Positions 7,781 through 13,534 of a DNA stretch of 13,534 bases are shown here, one piece after another. The stretch is taken from contig DANZ01000091.1 in NCBI GenBank assembly GCA_002501695.1, positions 1 to 13,534 of the forward strand, read 5' to 3'. The DNA is from Methanolobus sp. UBA474 (GTDB lineage: Archaea > Halobacteriota > Methanosarcinia > Methanosarcinales > Methanosarcinaceae). Numbering within the stretch: position 1 is the stretch's first letter; each line of letters begins with the position of its first letter. A program made the translations under genes and the position numbers. Below the pieces are notes generated by a model. That model worked only from the letters and a program-made list of their open reading frames with translations. It made no database searches and had not been told where the DNA came from.

Positions 7781-8457
7781 GTTCTCACCTCTCCTTCGTC
7801 TGCCGGGCATGCTAACGCTTTTTCCCAGTAAGCAAGCGCCTCCTTATGACTGCTTATCCGATTCTCGATCCATTTATATTTCAGATTGAGTTCGCTTAAT
7901 TCTTTTTCATAGTCCGCCCCAGCCTTGTCAGGATCCTCGTCCGGGGCTTTAAGGGAGGAAAGCTCAATATTTGCGGCCATGGCATCGACGATCCGTGCCC
8001 TGAAAGAGTCTATAGCACCCTGCGCTTTAGGAACGTTTGAAGATACAAGAGAGATGTTTGCAAAGATCGGACCGACCAGCTTATTCTCATCCTCGGGAGA
8101 GAGAGAGCTTTTCACTTTAGGGAATGCTTCCAGTACATCCCTTAATTCCTTTTGGGCAGCAGGATTACTACCGTACGCCGACATTAGTTCATCAAGGAGC
8201 CTCTCAGCCTGGTGATAGAATAATTGCCGCTTCTCAGTAAGAACCTCAGTCCTGGTAGCCACATGCTCCTTTTTCTCTTTGGAGGAGGTGATGTGTTCAT
8301 TCAGTGAACGGATCTTACCATCGACTTCACTTAACTGAGCACCATGCTCATTTAAAAGCCTTTTATGCTTATCGATCGCTTTGTCAATGAGCTCGTTCCG
8401 TTCATAGGTCCTTAAAGATGTATTCGTATCATTCTGGTTCTTCTCAACATCACTCAT
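7777..8457 (-). CDS. Coiled-coil protein, partner of the downstream COG1340-like protein
   Basis: The product has 226 residues. The ATG at 8457 follows a GTGAGG motif by about eight bases. Coiled coils are predicted by eye at residues about 18-90 (KHKRLLNEHGAQLSEVDGKI region) and 175-215, with a helical, less charged middle (about 95-170). There is no membrane segment, no nucleotide-binding motif and no cysteine pair. It lies 20 bases after the DUF424 gene, and its stop codon overlaps the start of the next coiled-coil gene (ATGA, 7777-7780). Such overlap usually means translational coupling and often a physical complex. I do not recognise the family with certainty. The composition matches the neighbouring coiled-coil protein, but I see no clear shared sequence that would prove a duplication. 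Confidence 0.82.
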   Translation of the reverse strand: MSDVEKNQNDTNTSLRTYERNELIDKAIDKHKRLLNEHGAQLSEVDGKIRSLNEHITSSKEKKEHVATRTEVLTEKRQLFYHQAERLLDELMSAYGSNPAAQKELRDVLEAFPKVKSSLSPEDENKLVGPIFANISLVSSNVPKAQGAIDSFRARIVDAMAANIELSSLKAPDEDPDKAGADYEKELSELNLKYKWIENRISSHKEALAYWEKALACPADEGEVRT

Positions 8458-8477
8458 AAAGTAAACCTCACAGCATC

Positions 8478-8768
8478 TTATATTCTGAATACCTGGGCAT
8501 GTGCAACACCATCAATGACCTTTACGCGGCAGGGATCCACAAGACCGCACTCAATGGCACAGCCTACGGCCCTCCCACCGAAAAGATTGACATTGCCTGC
8601 TTTGGCGATAACCTCTTTTACATATTCTTCCGGAACAATATCCCCTTTATAGAAATCCTCGGATATTGTTACGTTAATATTACCCTCTTTGAGGGTCTTT
8701 CCGAGCAATTCCCTGTCGCATACTGCAACAATAAAGCTTTCTCCGGCCCTATGGATCTTAAGATACAT
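8478..8768 (-). CDS. DUF424 family protein
   Basis: A 96-residue protein of the archaeal DUF424 family (COG2412), whose function is not established. It starts MYLKIHRAGESFIVAVCDRELLGK, followed by KEGNINVTISEDFYKG, a conserved NLFGGRAVGCAIECGLVD segment and the end VIDGVAHAQVFRI. It is small, soluble and mixed alpha/beta, with three cysteines and no obvious metal site. I give ATG 8768; a GTG one codon earlier (8771) is equally possible. The start lies in a short ATGTG repeat and there is no strong ribosome binding site. The gene follows mcm by about 10-13 bases and is followed after 9 bases by the next gene's ribosome binding site, so it is inside the operon. Its place next to a replicative helicase is suggestive only. 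Confidence 0.88.
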   Translation of the reverse strand: MYLKIHRAGESFIVAVCDRELLGKTLKEGNINVTISEDFYKGDIVPEEYVKEVIAKAGNVNLFGGRAVGCAIECGLVDPCRVKVIDGVAHAQVFRI

Positions 8769-8781
8769 CACATCACATCGG

Positions 8782-10872
8782 TTATACTACTTTTATATGA
8801 TCGTTATCAGGCTTGAGCAGGTCCCCGGAGCGCCTCATCTTAGCAATAAGCTCCTCTGCATGCTGCCGGTCTATCTGCTGAACCTGAGCTTCCGCGAAGA
8901 CTTCCTCCAGAGGTGCTTTTCCTCCGGGATGCCTTTCGCCCACTGCTTTAATGATTTCCTTAATGACTTTAATCTTATCCCTCTGGCTCTTTGTAGTACC
9001 CGAGGCTATGAAATCCACATCCAAAGCACCTGTTTCAGGATCGACACCTACCTGTTTGAGACAGGAATAAACAATGCGGGTAGTCTTCTTTGCATCGTCA
9101 AGAGTGGCCACATTGCTCAGCCTTATCCTGGCACGTGCCTCCGCAAGTCTTACAAGGGCTTCCAGCTGACGTGCTGTGATAGGGACAGGAGAGTCCTTAC
9201 CTTCACCCATCTTACGGAGGTCCATATAGAATTTGACCAGATGTTCACGCGCCGCCTCTTCCATGATGGGGTAGATGTGTCTTCTGGAATACGCAACGTA
9301 CTTGCGCATCAGTTCAGGATCGATATCAGGTTTTACTACCTCCATGTGCTCATCGACAAGCTCCTGGGTTATCTTGCTTGTCGGAATATTCCTGCGCTGT
9401 TCCGAAAGTTCACCTGCATAATGTGCTTTAAGGATGTGTTTGGCTATCTTAGTGTCAATTTCCTCGTTGGGAGTATCCAGGAGCACGAATATCATATCAA
9501 ACCTGGACATGAGAGCAGGCGGCATATTTATCTGCTGGGCTATACCTTCATACCGGTCAAAGCGCCCGTACTTAGGGTTTGCGGCACCAAGCAGCGCACA
9601 CCTTGATTTCAGTGTAGCGATGATACCTGCTTTTGCAACACTTATGGTTTGCTGCTCCATGGCTTCGTGCAGGGCACTCTTATCCTCGGAACTCATCTTG
9701 TCCATCTCGTCAATTGCAGCGATACCCATATCAGCCATTACAAGGGCACCTGCTTCCAGCGTCCACCGGCCGTCACCCAGATCATCCTTTACCGCTGTCG
9801 CTGTCAGGCCACTTGATGATGCACTCTTACCCGATGCAAATACACCCCGGGGCGCGAGTTTTACCATGTAGCGCAACATCTGGCTTTTTGCAACGCCCGG
9901 GTCACCAACGAACAGAATATGAATGTCACCACGCACCCGGGAGCCGTCCGGAAGATGTTTTGCCACACCCGAAAAGAGCTGCAGTGAAAGTGCCTCCTTC
10001 TCGTCTTCATAACCATAGATGGAGGGTGCTATCGACTTGATGATCTTGCTATATATTTCGGGATTGCGGCTTAATGCCAGGATCTGCTCTTCCTCTTCGG
10101 GCGTGATCTCCAGTTCATCGAACTCCTGGTCCATGTATTCCACCGAATTGGCATGCAGCACCAGGTCGTAGAAAGGGGATTTTCCTTCCCTTGTTGTCCG
10201 CTGGTGAGAACGGAGTACACCGTTAATGATAACACGGTCCCCCGGCTTGACGATCCCCGCAAGGTCATCCTCTGCATCCACATCCAGGCTCTGGGGCTGC
10301 GTACCTCCCCTTAGGTTTTCCGGAGACTCCTGGACCTGCAGTTTCTGGGCATCGATAAATACCGATTCGTTTATCTCCAGTTTGAAAGGACCTTTTCTGC
10401 CACACGTATCGTTCTCACATTCAACAGGCTCCACGAACTTCAGTTCTGTCTGCGGTATCTTTGTGACGTGCTCGCAGCGCATACATTTGAAAGCCGCATT
10501 GACGATCTTGGGACGGACCTCGGTGGCCTTACGAATCATGCCCTCAATTGCAACAAGCTGCAAAAGGTGCTTGCTTCTGAGATCCCTGTTAGGAACCTTG
10601 TTCGGTATGCTGACGAAACGGACCTTTGCACTGTCCAGTGACTTCTCAATAGGCAGATCTATGTTCTGGAGTGCATTATCTGCACAGGGGGTTACCTCAT
10701 CCGGATGCAGAAGCAATTCGTCCGCAAGCTCTCGGTCAAATATCTCCAGATCGGAAAAATCAACGTAAAGGCTGCGCTGGTCAGGATAATCATTTGCAAG
10801 CTGGAGAATGCTGTCCCAGTAATATTTTTTAAGAAAAGTCCTGAACTTTTCATCCCACTTACCGTCATTCAT
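8782..10872 (-). CDS. mcm: Replicative DNA helicase MCM
   Basis: This 696-residue protein is the ATP-driven ring helicase that unwinds DNA at archaeal replication forks. The N-terminal part includes helical domain A (about 1-95) and a zinc-binding module with Cys130, Cys133, Cys152 and Cys157. An OB-fold region follows, reaching KPGDRVIINGVLRSHQRT. The AAA+ domain (about 285-610) has Walker A GDPGVAKS (323-330, Lys329), Walker B with Asp388-Glu389 in IDEMDKM, sensor 1 in AANPKYGRFD and the arginine finger in MSRFDMI. The last 70 or so residues form a winged helix ending HIKVV. Length and motifs are normal and no intein is present. ATG 10872 has no ribosome binding site, and a TATA-like element 24-30 bases upstream suggests a leaderless transcript. 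It is the first gene of a four-gene unit with DUF424 and two coiled-coil proteins. Confidence 0.96.
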   Translation of the reverse strand: MNDGKWDEKFRTFLKKYYWDSILQLANDYPDQRSLYVDFSDLEIFDRELADELLLHPDEVTPCADNALQNIDLPIEKSLDSAKVRFVSIPNKVPNRDLRSKHLLQLVAIEGMIRKATEVRPKIVNAAFKCMRCEHVTKIPQTELKFVEPVECENDTCGRKGPFKLEINESVFIDAQKLQVQESPENLRGGTQPQSLDVDAEDDLAGIVKPGDRVIINGVLRSHQRTTREGKSPFYDLVLHANSVEYMDQEFDELEITPEEEEQILALSRNPEIYSKIIKSIAPSIYGYEDEKEALSLQLFSGVAKHLPDGSRVRGDIHILFVGDPGVAKSQMLRYMVKLAPRGVFASGKSASSSGLTATAVKDDLGDGRWTLEAGALVMADMGIAAIDEMDKMSSEDKSALHEAMEQQTISVAKAGIIATLKSRCALLGAANPKYGRFDRYEGIAQQINMPPALMSRFDMIFVLLDTPNEEIDTKIAKHILKAHYAGELSEQRRNIPTSKITQELVDEHMEVVKPDIDPELMRKYVAYSRRHIYPIMEEAAREHLVKFYMDLRKMGEGKDSPVPITARQLEALVRLAEARARIRLSNVATLDDAKKTTRIVYSCLKQVGVDPETGALDVDFIASGTTKSQRDKIKVIKEIIKAVGERHPGGKAPLEEVFAEAQVQQIDRQHAEELIAKMRRSGDLLKPDNDHIKVV

Positions 10873-10895
10873 GTTTTACACAAAATATATTATAG

Positions 10896-10902
10896 ATATA
10901 AA
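10896..10902 (-). promoter_or_regulatory. TATA box of mcm, leaderless-type promoter
   Basis: On the minus strand TTTATAT ends 23 bases before the mcm ATG at 10872, which places the predicted transcription start at or within a few bases of the start codon. No Shine-Dalgarno motif lies between box and ATG (the sequence is TGTAAAAC before the start). A leaderless or nearly leaderless mcm mRNA is therefore expected. A second AT-rich run (10883-10894) is too close to the ATG to be the box. Confidence 0.45.
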
Positions 10903-10954
10903 TCAAACCTGTACAAGATATACTTAAAGCAATATGAATATTTCGAAACACAGT

Positions 10955-11665
10955 TCAGTGTCGTTTATCCCTGTCAAGATTGCGTTGAATGCGCCTCACT
11001 ACACCCCTGAGGGTCTGTACTTCCCGCTCTAGCAGGACAGACCGTCCGAAGATCCGTTTCAGCATGAGCCGGGTCTTTTCTTTTTTGTGCACAGGGTAGC
11101 CGATGTCGTCAAGAAGCTGAAAAAGGTGATCGTAGAAAAGACTGATGTCAGATGCTTCTGCAAGCCTGTTCTTTCCTGCCTCGATACCGCTCAGTTCGTA
11201 AAGCACGACTGCGACTGCATGTGACATGTTCATCACGGGATAGGTATCGGATGTCGGTATCGTCATGATCATATCACACATTCTGAGCTCTTCCCTGCTG
11301 AACCCATGGTCCTCCCGTCCAAAAAGCACAGCCACAGTGCCTTCAGCTCCCGAAAGGTGAGCTTTTATCTCACGGGGAGAATAGGCAGGGACCCTCAGGT
11401 GCCGGTCAAACCTCACGCCCGCAATACCCGTGGTGCCTATAACAATACTTGCACCCCCTATTGCATCCTTGAGCGTCGGAACGATAGTGGCACCCTGCAG
11501 TATGTCCCATGCATGAGAGGACATGGCCCGTGCCTCTACTTCCAGTTCACATGGATTTACAAGTATAAGTTCGGAGAAACCGAAGTTCTTCATCGCACGG
11601 GCTACAGAGCCTACATTCCCCTGGTAAAGGGGCTCAACAAGCACTACTCTGATATCAAGGGACAT
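10955..11665 (-). CDS. SPOUT RNA 2'-O-methyltransferase, TrmJ-like
   Basis: With ATG 11665 the product has 236 residues. It belongs to the TrmH/TrmJ group of SPOUT enzymes, which use S-adenosylmethionine to methylate ribose 2'-hydroxyls. TrmJ members modify position 32 of tRNAs. Seen here: motif 1 with Asn17 and Arg23 (EPLYQGNVGSVARAMKNFGF), motif 2 LFGREDHGFS (114-123) and motif 3 IPTSDTYPVMNMSHAVAV (136-153), which forms the knotted cofactor site. A basic helical tail from about residue 165 may bind RNA. An in-frame TTG at 11683 would add six residues; neither start has a good ribosome binding site. The gene ends 82 bases before mcm on the same strand, and mcm seems to have its own promoter. 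Family call is firm; the exact target is inferred. Confidence 0.88.
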   Translation of the reverse strand: MSLDIRVVLVEPLYQGNVGSVARAMKNFGFSELILVNPCELEVEARAMSSHAWDILQGATIVPTLKDAIGGASIVIGTTGIAGVRFDRHLRVPAYSPREIKAHLSGAEGTVAVLFGREDHGFSREELRMCDMIMTIPTSDTYPVMNMSHAVAVVLYELSGIEAGKNRLAEASDISLFYDHLFQLLDDIGYPVHKKEKTRLMLKRIFGRSVLLEREVQTLRGVVRRIQRNLDRDKRH

Positions 11666-11794
11666 ATTATTCAAGTGTATCAAATTCAGGTGTCCTATAG
11701 TGCTGCCTAGATATAAGTGTAATCAGATAGGGATGAACAAAATGCAGGATGCCTGTATATCGGCCTCCTTTTGAACACTCTGCCGCCTGATACA

Positions 11795-11826
11795 GATATA
11801 TTTAATGCAAATCTTTAAATAATATC
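11795..11826. promoter_or_regulatory. Imperfect inverted repeat in the trmJ-hdrE divergent region
   Basis: GATATATTTAA (11795-11805) and TTAAATAATATC (11815-11826) are inverted copies of 11 bp with one extra A in the right arm, separated by nine bases. The right arm includes TTTAAATAA, which could be a TATA box for hdrE. The repeat lies 105-136 bases before the hdrE start and about 130 bases from the divergent trmJ-like start. Its AT-richness makes chance possible. Confidence 0.3.
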
Positions 11827-11854
11827 GATACTACACTCATGCAAACCAAAGCGG

Positions 11855-11922
11855 GCACTTATAAGTAAAAACCAATCCCGATTCTGAAAATATAGTAATT
11901 ATAGTTTATTGATCATCAGGAG
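11855..11922 (+). promoter_or_regulatory. hdrE upstream elements: palindromic TATA-like site and ribosome binding site
   Basis: ACTTATAAGT (11857-11866) is a perfect 10-bp palindrome containing a TATA-like core. If used, it would give a leader of about 40 bases. An alternative TTTAAATAA box (11814-11822) would give a leader of about 85 bases. AGGAG (11918-11922) lies eight bases before the hdrE ATG and is a clear ribosome binding site. Confidence 0.4.
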
Positions 11923-11930
11923 AAAACTAA

Positions 11931-12728
11931 ATGAGCATGGAGTACTTTGCCGGCGTATCCGACGCCTTAAGACTTACATTCGTTCAGGTTATGATAATGG
12001 CTAACCTGTCTATCGGCATATTTATTATTGGAATGTATATAAACCTGAAAAAATGGGGCATGGGCTCCACAGGTTACGGGCTTGCACCCTCAGGAAGCAT
12101 CCTCACATTCCCCAGGATGCTTGCACAGCAGATGAGCCAGCATGCACACGTGCATAATCAGTCAGTTCTGGAAACATTTGTTCTCGACATTCTCTTCCAG
12201 AGAAGGATCCTGAGAAGGAGCCCTCTGCGATGGTTCATGCATTTCACCATATTCGTTGGGTGGATGGTTCTTTTTGCTATGTCCCTTGCAATGTTCCTTG
12301 TAGAAATGATACATATGATCGGCGAGAAGGTAGGATATGCGCACTCCCTCCCATGGTTTATGAATCCCGAGGTTTTCAGAGAGATACTCGCGGTTCCAAA
12401 CGACATCTTCAGCTACATACTGCTCACAGGCATCATAATAGCGATATACAGGAGACTCTTCGTCGCCAAGATGAGGGAATCAACCATAGCCTATGACTCC
12501 ATCCTTCTCATAGGCCTTACCGTTATCACAGTATCCGGCTTCATTGCAGACGGGATAAGGACCGGCAGATTCTGGGGATTCGATATGCCTGTAGAATGGG
12601 CCCCACCTGCATCACTGTTCCACGTGATAATATCATTGCTTTTCTGTATCGCATATATACCATTCAGTAAATACATACACATGATTGCAATACCGCTTGC
12701 ACTCCTTGCGAACAAAGGAGGAGAGTAA
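11931..12728 (+). CDS. hdrE: Heterodisulfide reductase subunit E (membrane cytochrome b)
   Basis: This 265-residue integral membrane protein anchors HdrD and passes electrons from reduced methanophenazine to it through b-type haem. About five hydrophobic helices can be placed, near residues 16-40, 102-130, 155-178, 188-207 and 226-255. A polar region between the first two (about 45-100) carries the His-rich QHAHVH stretch. Length and order match HdrE of Methanosarcina. The ATG at 11931 follows AGGAG by eight bases; ATG 11937 is a weaker alternative. hdrD begins three bases after its stop, with that gene's ribosome binding site inside the end of hdrE, so the two are translated from one message. 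This membrane-bound Hdr is characteristic of cytochrome-containing methanogens, which supports the Methanosarcinales assignment. Confidence 0.94.
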   Translation: MSMEYFAGVSDALRLTFVQVMIMANLSIGIFIIGMYINLKKWGMGSTGYGLAPSGSILTFPRMLAQQMSQHAHVHNQSVLETFVLDILFQRRILRRSPLRWFMHFTIFVGWMVLFAMSLAMFLVEMIHMIGEKVGYAHSLPWFMNPEVFREILAVPNDIFSYILLTGIIIAIYRRLFVAKMRESTIAYDSILLIGLTVITVSGFIADGIRTGRFWGFDMPVEWAPPASLFHVIISLLFCIAYIPFSKYIHMIAIPLALLANKGGE

Positions 12729-12731
12729 ACA

Positions 12732-13534
12732 ATGGCAAAGCGCGAACCTTCAATTACTACACAGAACTTAACAGCTGTCCAGCTCATGGAGCTTGACTCA
12801 TGCAGCCGATGCGGAGAATGCGTGAACTGGTGCCCGACATACGATGCATCAGGACAGGACCCTGGCCTTGCACCAAGGGACAAGATCCTCAGATGGAGAG
12901 AATTCATGAACAAGTCCTACGGACTGCGTGCAAGGCTCTTCGGACCAAAAGAGATACCAGAAGAAGACATCGAGAAATTCAAGGATGATGTATATAAATG
13001 CACAACCTGCGGAATGTGTGCAACAGTATGTGAATCCGCCATCAACACCGTCGAGCTGTGGGAGTCCATGCGTGCAAACCTCGTTAAGCGTGGAAATGGT
13101 CCATACGGCAAGCAGGGAGCGTTCTTAAAGTTGATCGGTGAGTACAAGAACCCCTACATGGCAGATAACAAGGACAGGACAAACTGGTTCCCTGCAGACA
13201 TCAAGGTAGCGGACAAGGCTGAGATCCTCTACTTTGGAGGATGCACTGCGGAGCTCAGGCAGAGAAAACTTGCACTTGCAACAGCACGTGTGCTCAATAA
13301 GCTGGGAATCAAATTCACAATGCTTGGCGAAGACGAGATCTGCTGTGGATCTGCACTCATCAGGACAGGACAGTATTTTATAAATGATACTGCAAAGGTA
13401 AATGCCCAGAAGAACATCGACAACATCAAGGCAAAGGGTGCAAAGACCGTACTCTACGCATGTGCCGGATGCTACAGGGCATCACTCATTGACTGGCCAA
13501 GGCTCACCGGAAAGAAACTTCCATTCAAGGTAGT
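12732..13534 (+). CDS. hdrD: Heterodisulfide reductase subunit D (partial, C-terminus beyond right edge)
   Basis: The first 267 codons are present; the family is about 400 residues long. HdrD is the catalytic subunit that reduces the CoM-S-S-CoB disulfide to the free thiols, the last step of methanogenesis, at the cytoplasmic face of the membrane. Two [4Fe-4S] ferredoxin-type motifs are visible: Cys24, Cys27, Cys30 and Cys34 ([12 protein letters not shown]) and Cys90, Cys93, Cys96 and Cys100 ([12 protein letters not shown]). The first CCG domain follows, with Cys171, Cys204-Cys205, Cys244 and Cys247, fitting the C-X31-39-CC-X35-38-CXXC pattern. The second CCG domain, expected to hold the unusual active-site cluster, lies outside the window. 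GGAGGAGAG (12717-12725) is the ribosome binding site. Confidence 0.95.
   Translation, partial: MAKREPSITTQNLTAVQLMELDSCSRCGECVNWCPTYDASGQDPGLAPRDKILRWREFMNKSYGLRARLFGPKEIPEEDIEKFKDDVYKCTTCGMCATVCESAINTVELWESMRANLVKRGNGPYGKQGAFLKLIGEYKNPYMADNKDRTNWFPADIKVADKAEILYFGGCTAELRQRKLALATARVLNKLGIKFTMLGEDEICCGSALIRTGQYFINDTAKVNAQKNIDNIKAKGAKTVLYACAGCYRASLIDWPRLTGKKLPFKV

Noticed and set aside
6863..8457. SMC, Rad50 or MukB-like identity for the coiled-coil pair
   Set aside because: Neither protein has Walker A, Walker B or signature motifs, and there is no hinge or zinc hook.
8689..9606. 305-codon plus-strand open frame opposite mcm and DUF424
   Set aside because: Long, but antisense to the conserved C-terminal half of MCM and to the DUF424 start; composition is random-looking and no family is recognisable.
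11306..11710. 134-codon plus-strand open frame opposite the TrmJ-like gene
   Set aside because: The minus-strand frame carries all three SPOUT motifs; the plus-strand one has no recognisable feature and no ribosome binding site.
1..13534. CRISPR arrays, insertion sequences, tRNA or rRNA genes, inteins
   Set aside because: No regularly spaced repeats, transposase motifs, terminal inverted repeats, cloverleaf sequences or rRNA segments were seen by eye; MCM runs through its usual intein sites without interruption.

Overview
The window comes from a methanogenic archaeon, most likely a member of the Methanosarcinaceae. The evidence is a membrane-type heterodisulfide reductase (hdrE-hdrD), a two-subunit archaeal pyruvate carboxylase with its own biotin ligase, an archaeal MCM helicase, an S-layer-related protein, Shine-Dalgarno sites of the GGAGG/GGTGA type and TATA-like boxes at the expected distances. 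The genus cannot be fixed from the sequence alone. The order pycB-pycA-biotin ligase matches the arrangement known from Methanosarcina barkeri.

Layout. (1) Bases 1-1568, minus strand: the first 522 codons of a soluble poly-HAMP signalling protein that runs off the left edge. (2) Bases 1569-2013: an AT-rich gene-free stretch with divergent promoters and several inverted repeats. (3) Bases 2014-6840, plus strand: pycB, pycA, birA and a small membrane-anchored protein with one S-layer-like domain. (4) Bases 6863-10872, minus strand, convergent with the previous block: mcm, a DUF424 gene and two coiled-coil genes, packed as an apparent operon. The two coiled-coil genes share an ATGA stop/start. 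(5) Bases 10955-11665, minus strand: a TrmJ-like SPOUT RNA methyltransferase. (6) Bases 11666-11930: a divergent promoter region. (7) Bases 11931-13534, plus strand: hdrE and the first 267 codons of hdrD, cut by the right edge.

How the genes work together. PycA carboxylates the biotin carried on Lys544 of PycB, PycB passes the carboxyl group to pyruvate to give oxaloacetate, and BirA attaches the biotin. BirA also has a winged-helix DNA-binding domain, so it may regulate the operon. HdrE and HdrD form the terminal reductase that reduces CoM-S-S-CoB with electrons from a membrane carrier. The mcm cluster couples the replicative helicase to three proteins without an established role.

Most of the window is core methanogen metabolism and information processing. 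No mobile element, CRISPR array, tRNA or rRNA was seen. The best candidates for undescribed biology are the mcm-DUF424-coiled-coil operon and the inverted repeats at the pycB, birA, hdrE and poly-HAMP promoters.
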